Source of the DNA: JAGXLC01 sp964585385
GTDB lineage: Bacteria > Bacteroidota > Bacteroidia > Bacteroidales > UBA12077
Reading direction: 5' to 3'
DNA length: 64,000 nt
Assembly: GCA_964585385.1 (NCBI GenBank)
Contig: CAZPDP010000002.1
Span: forward strand, 124,001-188,000
This document shows positions 18,361 through 27,625 of the stretch, in pieces; the stretch's first letter is position 1; every line of letters starts with the position of its first letter. Position numbers and translations under genes: made by a program. The notes under the pieces were generated by a model that was not told the DNA's origin, made no database searches, and saw nothing but the letters and a program-made list of their open reading frames with translations.

Positions 18361-18492
18361 ATGTATATTTTTTGTGGTTAATAAACAGTTTGAATTGATA
18401 TATTATATGAAAAGAAAGTGGTATTTCCAAATATTTTATAGATTTTATTTGGGTGTATATTCGGGGATTTGTGTCTTTCATATCCTTTATCG

Positions 18493-18509
18493 TGAGCGAA
18501 AATCGCTCA
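18493..18509. terminator. Weak hairpin downstream of mpl
   Basis: TGAGCGA (18493-18499) pairs perfectly with TCGCTCA (18503-18509) around an AAA loop. It lies 29 bp beyond the mpl stop on the minus strand. There is no clean T-tract, so termination is possible but weak. Confidence 0.4.
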
Positions 18510-18537
18510 ATTTGAGTAAAATATTATGCATCGGTTG

Positions 18538-19905
18538 CTATTCTGATTTGCTGATTAATTCGTTTGCTAGTGAATTAAAGTTAATGCCGTCAAAATTCCC
18601 TGAACTCATGAAGAGAATGGTTTTGTTTTTCATAGGCATTTGCTTTAGTTCATGTATTAGTTGTTGTTTGTCAAAATAAACTTCAACATTGCTGGAATTG
18701 AAGGCTGTTTTGATATCCCTTTTTGTCAGCATTTCCAGGTTTTTGTGTTCTATGGCTTTTGGATTTACGAATATAATGGGTTTATCAGCATAAGCCATTG
18801 TATTCTTATACTGATCCAGAAACTTTTTGTTCAAACTGCTGAATGAATGCAATTCCATACATGCTATTAGTTCATTTTGGCTAAACTGTTCTTTTACAGC
18901 TTTTGTAGTGGCTTTTAATTTAGAAGGGGCATGGGCAAAATCAAGAAAAATTCTGTTATTGTTTTGCTCAGCCAGTTTTTCCAGTCTCTTTGCAGCCCCT
19001 TTAAAACTCCGGATGGCCTGATAAAATTGTTCATCTGATAGGCCTGCTTCATTGCATACTTTTTTGGCTCCTTCCAGGTTTGCCATATTATGAATTCCGA
19101 AAACATGAACCGGAATTTCTTCTTCATCTTTTACTAAAAATGTTTGCCCATTTTTGATAGTCCGGGGATGTGGTGAATAGGGTATGAGTTTGATATTGTC
19201 CACTCCTTTTATTACTTCATTTACCTCATTGTCTTTTTCATTAAAAACAAGACTTCCGCCTGGCTCAATGGTATTGATAAAAATTCTGAACTGTTCTTTA
19301 TATTCTTCATAGGTGGGGAAAACGTTGATATGGTCCCAGGCGATTCCGCTTATCAGGGCAATATTGGCTTTGTATAGATGAAATTTGGGTCGCGCATCAA
19401 GAGGGGAGGAAAGGTATTCGTCGCCTTCAAATACTGCAATGGTAGATTCTTTATCCAGACCGACCATGGTTTCAAATCCTTCGATTTGAGAGCCTACCAT
19501 GTAATCGAACTGATATCCTGAATGCCTGAGCACGTGCATAACCATCGATGTGATAGTGGTTTTGCCATGGCTTCCTCCAATGACAATCCTGGTTTTGTGC
19601 TTCGTCTGTTCATAGAGGAACTCGGGAAACGAATAGATTTTGATGCCTAATTCCCGGGCTTTCTTTAGTTCGGGATTGTCTTTTTTTGCATGCATTCCCA
19701 GGATAACAGCATCCAGTTCATTATTAATACGGGTCTCATCCCAGCCCTCCTTTTCCGGCAGGAGTCCGTAATTTTTCAGCCGGCTTTTTGCAGGGTCAAA
19801 AATCTGATCATCCGATCCCGATACAAAATAACCTTTCTTATGCAGTGCAATGGCCATATTGTGCATCACACTTCCACCAATAGCTATAAAGTGAACATTT
19901 TTCAT
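18538..19905 (-). CDS. mpl: Mur ligase, UDP-MurNAc tripeptide ligase type (Mpl-like)
   Basis: 455-residue Mur ligase with three domains: an N-terminal Rossmann-like domain starting VHFIAIGGSVMHNMA, a central ATPase domain with P-loop GGSHGKTT (110-117), and a C-terminal ligand domain with FLDFAHAPSKLKATTKAV. The combination of MurC-like N-terminus and HAPSK motif is typical of Mpl, which reattaches the recycled tripeptide L-Ala-D-Glu-mDap to UDP-MurNAc. A true MurC is usually in the dcw cluster, which is not here. The isolated location therefore favours the recycling enzyme, though substrate specificity is inferred. Confidence 0.82.
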   Translation of the reverse strand: MKNVHFIAIGGSVMHNMAIALHKKGYFVSGSDDQIFDPAKSRLKNYGLLPEKEGWDETRINNELDAVILGMHAKKDNPELKKARELGIKIYSFPEFLYEQTKHKTRIVIGGSHGKTTITSMVMHVLRHSGYQFDYMVGSQIEGFETMVGLDKESTIAVFEGDEYLSSPLDARPKFHLYKANIALISGIAWDHINVFPTYEEYKEQFRIFINTIEPGGSLVFNEKDNEVNEVIKGVDNIKLIPYSPHPRTIKNGQTFLVKDEEEIPVHVFGIHNMANLEGAKKVCNEAGLSDEQFYQAIRSFKGAAKRLEKLAEQNNNRIFLDFAHAPSKLKATTKAVKEQFSQNELIACMELHSFSSLNKKFLDQYKNTMAYADKPIIFVNPKAIEHKNLEMLTKRDIKTAFNSSNVEVYFDKQQLIHELKQMPMKNKTILFMSSGNFDGINFNSLANELISKSE

Positions 19906-20024
19906 TCAGTAGAGGTTATTATATATTTGTGGAATTGCTTCAGGAAAAAGTCGTTTCATCAAAGGAGTTTAACTTGAATTACTCCCGGCAAAATTAAAAT
20001 TTAAATTCTAAAAAAAGAAACCTT

Positions 20025-20858
20025 ATGGAACTCTACCCACTGCATATTACTAACTTTAAAGTTGACGGCGGAGTCATGTTTGGCGTGGTGCCCAAAGCCA
20101 TCTGGCAAAAAAAGTATCCGGCAGATGAGATGAACCTCTGCAATTGGTCCCTGCGGTCTGTAGTGATTAAAACAGAGGACAGGGTAGTACTTATCGATAC
20201 GGGTTATGGAGATAAACAAGATGAAAAGTTTTTTAAGCATATATATCTGAATGGTGGAGATGGTCTGGAAGGTGGACTTGAGAAACTGGGCCTCACTTTT
20301 GAAGACATTACGGATGTAATTCTCACTCATCTTCATGCGGACCATTGTGGGGGAACTATAAAATATGATTCGCACCATGAGTTTCAACCTGTTTTTAAAA
20401 ACGCCAAAGTTTGGATCAGTAAATCCCATTGGGATTGGGCCACAAATTCAAATGTAAGAGAGAAAGATGCCTTTCTGGAGGAAAACATTTTTCCTATTGA
20501 AGAACTAGGCCTGCTTAACCTGGTTGAAGAGGAAAAAGAAATTATTCCCGGTATCGAGGTGCGTTTTGTCAACGGTCATACCCCGGGTCAGATTTTACCC
20601 ATCATTCATTACAATGGAAAAAAGGTTGTCTTTGCGGCAGATTTAATCGCTTCTTTAGCCCATATACCTTTGTTGTATAATATGGCTTACGACCTGTTCC
20701 CTTTGGATACTATTAAAGAGAAAGAAACGATTTTGAAGGAAGCGTTGGAAAACGATTATATACTCTTCTTTGAACACGATGTTTACCATGAAGCCTGTAA
20801 TCTTACTATGACCCCGAAAGGCATCCGCGCAAAAGAAACTTTTACCTTGAATATTTAA
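20025..20858 (+). CDS. MBL-fold metallohydrolase
   Basis: 277-residue metallo-beta-lactamase-fold protein. The zinc ligands are in LTHLHADHCGG (HxHxDH, about residues 104-109), a later His in NGHTPGQI and an Asp in FAADLIA, plus His in the C-terminal FEHDVYHEA, giving a binuclear metal site. No signal peptide, so cytoplasmic. The N-terminal strands (ITNFKVDGGVMFGVVPKAIW) and overall arrangement resemble the lactonase/YtnP-like group, but hydrolase substrate cannot be deduced. Monocistronic, convergent with lspA. Confidence 0.88.
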   Translation: MELYPLHITNFKVDGGVMFGVVPKAIWQKKYPADEMNLCNWSLRSVVIKTEDRVVLIDTGYGDKQDEKFFKHIYLNGGDGLEGGLEKLGLTFEDITDVILTHLHADHCGGTIKYDSHHEFQPVFKNAKVWISKSHWDWATNSNVREKDAFLEENIFPIEELGLLNLVEEEKEIIPGIEVRFVNGHTPGQILPIIHYNGKKVVFAADLIASLAHIPLLYNMAYDLFPLDTIKEKETILKEALENDYILFFEHDVYHEACNLTMTPKGIRAKETFTLNI

Positions 20859-20878
20859 CGGAGAACAATAATTTTGGA

Positions 20879-21499
20879 TTAATCCTGGTCTTCCGTGTGG
20901 TGTTTAAAAAACTTCTTCTGAAAAATAAGAATCATGGCTACTCCTGTGGTGATGGAGGCGTCAGCGATATTGAATACCGGACGGAAAAATATAAAAGGTT
21001 CACCGGCATTGATGGGAAACCAACCGGGGTAATTTCCTTTAATTATGGGGAAATAGAACATGTCTACAACTTTTCCGTGTAACAGGGAAGAGTAGCCCCC
21101 ATGTTCCGGGAACATCCGGGCTAACTGGCCATAACTGTGGTCAAAAATAACGCCATAGAACACACTGTCAACAATATTACCGAGTGCACCGGCCAAAATA
21201 AGCGATACACTCACAATAAGTCCGGTGGGGCTTTTTATTTTAATCAGATGGGTAAGGTACCATCCGATACCAATGACTGCTACAATTCTGAAAAGGGTCA
21301 AAAAAACTTTTCCGTTTTTACCCCAGAACTCGAGACCAAAGGCCATACCATTGTTCTCGGTAAAGTGAATAATAAACCAGTCGTCAAATACATGTATTTC
21401 CTGGCCCAGCATGAAATTGGTTTTTATCCAGATTTTCAGAATCTGGTCTGCAATAAGAATGACCAGGATTATCAATACTGCTTTTGTGGATTTTGACAT
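20879..21499 (-). CDS. lspA: Lipoprotein signal peptidase (signal peptidase II)
   Basis: 206-residue, four-helix inner-membrane aspartic protease that cleaves signal peptides of prolipoproteins. Conserved motifs: ENNGMAFGLEF, GALGNIVDSVFYGVIFDH (first catalytic Asp) and FNIADASITTG (second catalytic Asp). The start chosen is MSKSTKAV at 21499; a longer in-frame extension to 21553 would add a non-family hydrophobic leader. Bacteroidota-type insert between the two aspartates (FPEHGGYSSLLHGKVVDMFYFPIIKG in two parts) is present. Many lipoproteins in this window depend on this enzyme. Preceded on its strand by the DksA-like gene, as is common in Bacteroidota. Confidence 0.96.
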   Translation of the reverse strand: MSKSTKAVLIILVILIADQILKIWIKTNFMLGQEIHVFDDWFIIHFTENNGMAFGLEFWGKNGKVFLTLFRIVAVIGIGWYLTHLIKIKSPTGLIVSVSLILAGALGNIVDSVFYGVIFDHSYGQLARMFPEHGGYSSLLHGKVVDMFYFPIIKGNYPGWFPINAGEPFIFFRPVFNIADASITTGVAMILIFQKKFFKHHTEDQD

Positions 21500-21534
21500 A
21501 ATGATTGTAAAAGATAACGCGTAAAAATAGAAAC

Positions 21535-21555
21535 GATTGGCCGAAATGGCCAATC
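21535..21555. terminator. Hairpin between dksA-like gene and lspA
   Basis: Perfect 8-bp stem GATTGGCC (21535-21542) / GGCCAATC (21548-21555), 5-nt loop. On the minus strand it is followed by GTTTCTATTTTTACG, so it may be a partial terminator or attenuator between the DksA-like gene and lspA. Confidence 0.55.
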
Positions 21556-21580
21556 ATTTACTATACTATTTTTGTTTTTT

Positions 21581-21961
21581 TTATCCTTGCTGCTGTTGCT
21601 TTGCTTCAATGCTTAGCGTAGCGTGAGGAACGGCCCTGAGTCTTTCTTTGGCAATTAATTTTCCGGTAACTCTGCAAACGCCGTATGTTTTGTTTTCAAT
21701 TCTGACTAATGCTGCTTTCAGGTGTTGTATGAATTTTAACTGTCTTTGAGCCAGCTTTCCTGCTTCTTCCCTGGAAAGTGTAGTAGCTCCCTCTTCCAGC
21801 ACCTTAAAAGTCGGGGATGTGTCCTCTGTGTCATTGCTTTCACTATGGGTTATCGCCGCTTTTAGCATTTCATAGTCTTTTTGAGCCTTTTCAAGTTTTT
21901 GGTTGATGATTTCCTTGAATTCGGACAGCTCTTCGTCTGTATATCTTGTCTTTTCCGCCAT
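21581..21961 (-). CDS. TraR/DksA-family regulator with degenerate zinc finger
   Basis: 126 residues. The N-terminal coiled coil (RYTDEELSEFKEIINQKLEKA onward, about 5-75) is followed by the DksA C-terminal domain YGVCRVTGKLIAKERLRAVPHATL. Only one of the four zinc cysteines remains (C-R-V-T instead of CxxC, and no second pair). This is the usual Bacteroidota form, so it is a lineage variant and not a decayed gene. DksA-type proteins enter the RNA polymerase secondary channel to tune transcription; whether this form does so is inferred. Located between ileS and lspA, all minus strand. Confidence 0.88.
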   Translation of the reverse strand: MAEKTRYTDEELSEFKEIINQKLEKAQKDYEMLKAAITHSESNDTEDTSPTFKVLEEGATTLSREEAGKLAQRQLKFIQHLKAALVRIENKTYGVCRVTGKLIAKERLRAVPHATLSIEAKQQQQG

Positions 21962-22023
21962 AGCTCATCTCCTTTTTGTTATTAATCGTAAATATAAAGA
22001 AATTTTTAAAACAAAATGTATAA

Positions 22024-25000
22024 CTAAATTATCTTTTCGATTTTTATCTCCGTTTTGACACTGTCATTGATTTCAATTGCATCGGCGTCTCCATCCAGTT
22101 CATTCACAAGCTCTATATTCTCTGCCAGGGTTTGACTTCCAATATAGTTTTTGTGTTTTTCAACAGCTTCATTGACTTCCTCATGCCTCTTTATACGGAT
22201 GTTAATCTTGTCGGTTACTTCAAAATTTTTATCCTTTCTGAGGTTTTGAATCCTGTTGACAAATTCCCTGGCAATGCCTTCCTGTTTGAGTTCTTCGGTT
22301 ATTGTAATGTCAAGTGCAACGGTTATTTCGCCATCATTAGTTACAAGCCAGCCGGGGATGTCCTCGGAAGCAATTTCCACATCCTCCAGGGATAATTGAA
22401 TATCCTGGCCACCCGCTGAAATGGTATGAGCTCCTTCTTTTTCCATTTCCACAATTTTCTTTTGCCCCATTTTCTTCAGTTCGGCTGTGATGTCTTTCAT
22501 TAGCTTTCCGTATTTTGGACCAAGCTTTTTAAAATTGGGCTTGATATTCTTAACCAAGATATCAGAAGTATCGCTGATGTATTCAACGTTTTTCACGTTA
22601 ACTTCTGTCAGAACCGGGTTTTTCACAGCTTCAAACTTGTTTTTAAATCCCTCGCTGAAAACAGGTAGAAGTATTTTATTCAGTGGTTGCCTTACCTTTA
22701 TGTTTACTTTCCTTCTGAGAGACAGCACCATAGATGTAATTCGCTGAGCGATATCCATTCGCTCTTCCAGGTCCTTGTTAATAAGATTGCTGTTATATTC
22801 TGGAAAATAAGCCAGGTGTACCGATTCAGAATCGATGCGGCCCGTAACCTTATTGAGATCTTTGAATAGTTTATCAGCAAAAAACGGCGCAATGGGCGAC
22901 ATTAAAAGCGTTATATTTTCCAGGCATTTGTATAGCGTCTGGTATGCAGATATTTTATCTTTTGAATACTCACCACCCCAGAATCGTTTCCTGTTCAAAC
23001 GTACGTACCAGTTGCTGAGGTTTTCAATAACGAAGTTATGAATGGCACGGCCGGCCTTGGTGGGTTCATAATCTTCGTAATACTCTTCAACTTCTTGTAT
23101 CAGTGAATTGAGTAATGAAATGATCCACTGGTCGATTTCAGGTCGTTCTTCAATAGGTATTTCATCTTCGCTGTAGTCGAACTGGTCAATGTTGGCATAA
23201 AGTGCGAAGAAGTTGTAAGTATTGTACAGGGTTCCGAAGAATTTGCGTTTTACTTCATCGAGCCCTTCCATATCGAATTTGAGATTGTCCCAGGGTTGGG
23301 CGTTGGTAATCATGTACCAGCGCAGAGGGTCTGAACCATGCTTTTCTATGGTGTCAAACGGGTCGATTGCATTTCCAAGGCGTTTGGACATTTTGTTGCC
23401 GTGCTTGTCGAGCACCAGGCCGTTGGATATGATGTTTTTGAAAGCCACTGAATCGAACAGCATCACAGCAATGGTGTGCAATGTGAAGAACCATCCACGG
23501 GTCTGGTCTACACCCTCTGCAATGTAATCTGCGGGGAACAATTCTCCGAAATGATCCTTGTTTTCAAAAGGATAATGATGCTGAGCATAAGGCATAGCGC
23601 CACTGTCAAACCACACATCAATAAGCGCCTGCTCCCTGTGCATTTTCTTGCCGGAAGGAGAAACCAGTACAATTTCGTCCACAAAAGGCCTGTGCAGGTC
23701 GAACCTGTTGTAATTTTCATTGCTCATATCCTTTTCATCGAAATCCTGAAGCGGGTTTTTTTTCATAAATCCAGCTTCAATGGCCTTATCAATTTCTTCC
23801 TTAAGTTCTTTAACCGAACCTATGCATATACGTTCTTCTCTGTCCTCTGTTGACCAGATTGGCAGAGGTGTTCCCCAGTATCTTGAACGGGAAAGGTTCC
23901 AGTCAACCAGGTTTTCCAGCCACTTTCCAAATCGTCCTGTACCCGTGGCTTCAGGCTTCCAGTTGATGGTTTTGTTGTATTCAATAAGTTTATCCTTCTG
24001 GGCTGTGGTTTTGATGAACCAGGAATCCAGCGGGTAATAGAGTATAGGTTTGTCAGTTCTCCAGCAGTGCGGGTAGGAGTGCTCATATTTTTCAATTTTG
24101 AACGCTTTGTTTTCTTTCTTCAGTTTTACTGCGATATCCACATCAACAGGTGTGGCGTCTTCTGGCAGGCTGGGGTCATACTCATTTTTTACATACCGGC
24201 CGCTGAATTCTCCCGTACCATCCACAAATTTTCCTTGTTTGTCTACGAGGGTAAGAGATCCAATACCATATTGCTGACCCATCCGGAAGTCATCTGCACC
24301 AAAACTTGGCGCGAGGTGAACAATTCCTGTTCCTTCTTCGGTTGTTACAAAATCGCCTGTGATAACCAGGAATGCATCTCCGTCTTCCGGTTGTTGGTAA
24401 GGAAGAAGCTGTTCATAGCGGATTCCTGCCAGGTCAGCGCCAAGGAATTCGGAAACAACCTTGTAGGGTATGTGTTTTTCCCCGGGATTGTAATCTTCCA
24501 GCTTGAGGTCTGCGTCCTTTTCGGGGAAGTATTTATGCAGCAGTTCTTTGGCTACTATGACTGTAATGGGTTCGTGGGTGTACTGATTGAAAGTTCTGAC
24601 CTTCACATAGTGTATGCCTTTGCCTACACCAAGAGCGGTGTTAGAAGGAAGAGTCCAGGGTGTGGTGGTCCAGGCCAGGAAATACAAGTCTGTGTCAATA
24701 TCTTTAAAAAGGAATTCAGAATTTTCGTCTTTTTTTACTTTGAATTGAGCCACAACTGAGGTGTCTTTGACCTCTTTATAACACCCGGGCATATTCAGTT
24801 CGTGTGTACTTAGTCCTGTACCTGCAGCCGGTGAATAGGGCTGGATTGTGTAGCCTTTATAAAGCAGTCCGTTCTCATAAAACTGCTTGAGCAGATACCA
24901 GAGGGTTTCGATGTATTTGTTATCATAGGTGATATAGGGGTCGTCCATATTCACCCAGTAACCCATTTTGGCTGTAAGGTCTTCCCAGACATCCTGGTAT

Positions 25001-25383
25001 TTCATGACCTCCTTTTTACAGGTCTCGTTGTATTCTTTTACTGAAATTTTTTCACCAATATCATCCTTGGTAATTCCAAGCTTCTTTTCCACACTGATTT
25101 CAACCGGTAGTCCATGGGTGTCCCATCCTGCCTTTCGTTTTACCAAAAAGCCCTTCATGGTTTTGTATCGGCAAAAAATATCTTTAATCGTACGAGCCAT
25201 TACGTGGTGAATACCCGGAACACCATTTGCGGACGGGGGACCCTCATAAAACACAAACGTTTCTTTTCCTTCTCGTGAAGAAATGCTTTTTTCAAAGGTG
25301 TTATTCTTTTCCCATTCCTTTAATTGCTCTTTGTTGACTTCTGATAAATTTAAACCATCGTATTCTTTAAATTTTGCACCCAT
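22024..25383 (-). CDS. ileS: Isoleucyl-tRNA synthetase
   Basis: 1119-residue class I aminoacyl-tRNA synthetase charging tRNA-Ile. The HIGH region reads GIHH (57-60) inside PPSANGVPGIHHVMAR; the KMSKS loop is KMSKR (664-668). An editing (CP1) domain with WTTTPWTLPSNTAL and GTGIVHLAPSFGADD lies between them, with RKAGWDTHGLPVE before it. The long C-terminal region (about 870-1119) replaces the zinc-finger end of the E. coli-type enzyme, marking this as the longer eukaryote-like IleRS form that in other bacteria is associated with natural mupirocin tolerance. Complete and single-copy here. Confidence 0.97.
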   Translation of the reverse strand: MGAKFKEYDGLNLSEVNKEQLKEWEKNNTFEKSISSREGKETFVFYEGPPSANGVPGIHHVMARTIKDIFCRYKTMKGFLVKRKAGWDTHGLPVEISVEKKLGITKDDIGEKISVKEYNETCKKEVMKYQDVWEDLTAKMGYWVNMDDPYITYDNKYIETLWYLLKQFYENGLLYKGYTIQPYSPAAGTGLSTHELNMPGCYKEVKDTSVVAQFKVKKDENSEFLFKDIDTDLYFLAWTTTPWTLPSNTALGVGKGIHYVKVRTFNQYTHEPITVIVAKELLHKYFPEKDADLKLEDYNPGEKHIPYKVVSEFLGADLAGIRYEQLLPYQQPEDGDAFLVITGDFVTTEEGTGIVHLAPSFGADDFRMGQQYGIGSLTLVDKQGKFVDGTGEFSGRYVKNEYDPSLPEDATPVDVDIAVKLKKENKAFKIEKYEHSYPHCWRTDKPILYYPLDSWFIKTTAQKDKLIEYNKTINWKPEATGTGRFGKWLENLVDWNLSRSRYWGTPLPIWSTEDREERICIGSVKELKEEIDKAIEAGFMKKNPLQDFDEKDMSNENYNRFDLHRPFVDEIVLVSPSGKKMHREQALIDVWFDSGAMPYAQHHYPFENKDHFGELFPADYIAEGVDQTRGWFFTLHTIAVMLFDSVAFKNIISNGLVLDKHGNKMSKRLGNAIDPFDTIEKHGSDPLRWYMITNAQPWDNLKFDMEGLDEVKRKFFGTLYNTYNFFALYANIDQFDYSEDEIPIEERPEIDQWIISLLNSLIQEVEEYYEDYEPTKAGRAIHNFVIENLSNWYVRLNRKRFWGGEYSKDKISAYQTLYKCLENITLLMSPIAPFFADKLFKDLNKVTGRIDSESVHLAYFPEYNSNLINKDLEERMDIAQRITSMVLSLRRKVNIKVRQPLNKILLPVFSEGFKNKFEAVKNPVLTEVNVKNVEYISDTSDILVKNIKPNFKKLGPKYGKLMKDITAELKKMGQKKIVEMEKEGAHTISAGGQDIQLSLEDVEIASEDIPGWLVTNDGEITVALDITITEELKQEGIAREFVNRIQNLRKDKNFEVTDKINIRIKRHEEVNEAVEKHKNYIGSQTLAENIELVNELDGDADAIEINDSVKTEIKIEKII

Positions 25384-25631
25384 GAAGCTTGATTTTTGCT
25401 TATTAAAAATTTTACAAATATAGTAGTTCTATTTAAAAATTAACAATGTATAAAAAACAAAGTCATTCAAATTCTTTCTTATTGAAATCTCTGAATCTGT
25501 TTGTAAATCAAGTTGTTTGATTTCTTTGTTGAAACCGGCCTAAAGTTATAGCATATAAACTTTGTAAAATGCTGGAATTTAGATATTTGTTTTTGTAAAT
25601 TGCTTATTGAACGAATATTAAGTTTTAAACG

Positions 25632-26048
25632 ATGAAACGATCAGTTTATTTTTCAGTATTTTCGGCAATATGCTTGCTTTGTATTATTGTCCCGAATCAT
25701 TCCTTCTCCCAGGAAGAGGAGGAAGTGTTGGTAAAAGAGACAGTTTTGGCCGGGGGTGAAGAATTGAAACTCCCTCTGGATTGCGATACATTTGTTCAGA
25801 TTGACATAACCGCAAAAAACCAGTTGGAAGAAGAGGCTGAATTCAGGTATACCCTTTTAATGGAAGGAGAAGAACTTTCAGAGGACGATATCGGACCGCT
25901 TTCCTTCCGGACATACACCATTGGACCCAAATCCTCTGAGAAACATAAAAAAACGATGACCCTCGATTGTTCGGAAATGGATGAATTGCATTTCCAGGTG
26001 AATAAAGGAAAAATCCACTTCGTCATAATCGGTCGTACATCGTATTAG
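25632..26048 (+). CDS. Exported hypothetical protein
   Basis: 138 residues with a clear signal peptide (hydrophobic SVFSAICLLCIIV, cleavage near SFSQ-EEE). The mature part is acidic and beta-rich, with two Cys (in LPLDCDTF and TLDCSEMD) that could form a disulfide. No known domain recognised. A small periplasmic or surface beta-sandwich is the simplest reading. Monocistronic, in a 745-bp gap between ileS and the M28 peptidase gene; the 248 bp upstream of it hold nothing else recognisable. Confidence 0.6.
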   Translation: MKRSVYFSVFSAICLLCIIVPNHSFSQEEEEVLVKETVLAGGEELKLPLDCDTFVQIDITAKNQLEEEAEFRYTLLMEGEELSEDDIGPLSFRTYTIGPKSSEKHKKTMTLDCSEMDELHFQVNKGKIHFVIIGRTSY

Positions 26049-26128
26049 TAAAATGAATGCATTTTATGGAGGCTTATCAATCTCTAATTTTTATCTAAAC
26101 TTTTTAAATTCTTTAATTTTTCATCTTA

Positions 26129-27508
26129 TCATATTCCGTGACGGTCTACCAGGTATATCAAAGAGGCAATGGCCGCGCTGCCTGATTGAAATTCCCGGAA
26201 ATCCACCTGGTCAAAGGTGTCGTTCCCGGAATGATGCCAGTCGAAATAGTGGGTTGGATCCGGCACATAGCCTACCAAAACCGTGTTGAATCGCTTTAGC
26301 GGATTGATATCCACTCCTCCGCCTCCTTTTTCGAATTGTTTTATTCCGTAAGGTTCGAATAAGGGTCTGTAGGATTGTAATTTCTTGAGTACTGAATCTG
26401 CTGCATTAATTGAAAAGCCCAGGGGCTTCGTAGCTCCCCGGTCGGATTCCAGGGCGAAAACATGCTCTTCGCCATTTCCACGGGCTTCTTCTGCATAGGT
26501 TTCTCCGCCCATCTGGGAGACCTCCTCGTCCATAAACATCACGGCACGGATGGTGTGCCTGGGTTTGATGCCCAGCTCCTTGAAAATCCTCAGCACTTCA
26601 ACCGCATGCATGCAACCTGCTCCGTCATCGTGTGCACCTGGGCTGTTATCCCAGGCATCCAGGTGACCTCCAACGGTAATGATTTTATTAGGATATTCGG
26701 TTCCCCGGAGTTCTCCGATTACGTTGTATGAGACTGTGTCGGGCTTGTTTTGACACCAGGTCGTGAAGGAAACGGTGAGTTCCGGGTCTTCCTGCAACCA
26801 TTCGTGTAAAAGGTTAGCGTGTTTTGTGGCAATGGAAACCGCCGGTACTGTTTTTTCCGGTTCGGCGTATTTGGTTACTCCCGTGTGCGGGAAGGTGTCA
26901 ATTTTCGTTGTGAGCGAGCGGATGATAGCTCCTTTGGCTCCGTATTCAGCAGCTTTTACCGGTCCGTAGAATCTTTGCCCGGCAGCTTCCCCGTAGGCAT
27001 GAAATGTGTTCTTGCGGTTGGGATTCATGGCACCGTTGAAAAATATGATTTTATCCTTTACTTTCTCCCTGGGGAGTGATTTGAGTTCTTTGAGTCCAGT
27101 AACTTCTATAACCTGCCCGCTGAGTGGATTTCCATTTGTTCCGATTCCCCTTCCAAGGGCACACACATTGATTTCTTCTTTACCCAGTCTGGCAGAATGG
27201 ATTGAAGCTTCCTCCGGGTTTCCCCGGTCCCAGTTTTTTACCATCATTTCCTGCAGGTAAACCTGGTCCAGGTCCATTTTTTTCATGATTTCTTTTGTGA
27301 AATTTACGGCCTCGATTCCTTCAGGAGAACATGCCAGCCTGCCTCCAATGGTTTTGGTGAGTTTTTCAAGGTTTTTGTATGAGGTACTGTCTGAAAGCGC
27401 TTCTTCAAAAATGGACTGAATTACTTTTTCATCAGATTTTTGATGACTGCAAGAGATTATTAAACTTGACAGCATTATGAAAATGACGGGGAAAAATTTG
27501 CTTCGCAT
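26129..27508 (-). CDS. M28-family metallopeptidase lipoprotein (PA domain)
   Basis: 459 residues, lipobox ending SLIISC (Cys20). A protease-associated domain (about 130-245) is inserted before the catalytic zinc core. Zinc ligands: His282 and Asp284 region in GGHLDAWDNSPGAHDDGAG (Asp294 bridging), the catalytic Glu in MFMDEEVSQMGG (Glu328/329), Asp in ALESDRG and His in DWHHSGNDTFDQVD. This is the carboxypeptidase Q/aminopeptidase-like group. It probably trims peptides at the periplasmic face of the outer membrane. Monocistronic; upstream neighbour on the strand is the ABC transporter 117 bp away. Confidence 0.92.
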   Translation of the reverse strand: MRSKFFPVIFIMLSSLIISCSHQKSDEKVIQSIFEEALSDSTSYKNLEKLTKTIGGRLACSPEGIEAVNFTKEIMKKMDLDQVYLQEMMVKNWDRGNPEEASIHSARLGKEEINVCALGRGIGTNGNPLSGQVIEVTGLKELKSLPREKVKDKIIFFNGAMNPNRKNTFHAYGEAAGQRFYGPVKAAEYGAKGAIIRSLTTKIDTFPHTGVTKYAEPEKTVPAVSIATKHANLLHEWLQEDPELTVSFTTWCQNKPDTVSYNVIGELRGTEYPNKIITVGGHLDAWDNSPGAHDDGAGCMHAVEVLRIFKELGIKPRHTIRAVMFMDEEVSQMGGETYAEEARGNGEEHVFALESDRGATKPLGFSINAADSVLKKLQSYRPLFEPYGIKQFEKGGGGVDINPLKRFNTVLVGYVPDPTHYFDWHHSGNDTFDQVDFREFQSGSAAIASLIYLVDRHGI

Positions 27509-27625
27509 TTTTTAGACTTTTTTCATTTTTAATTAAGATAGAAAAGGAAAAAGGAAGTTTAAGCTCCAGTGATAAATTTTTGTAAATATTTATTCAAATC
27601 AGAATCTGGGAATAAAAGGCAGGTT

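Noticed and set aside
24067..24759. 230-codon plus-strand ORF inside ileS
   Set aside because: Antisense to a gene with complete synthetase motifs; no recognisable protein features.
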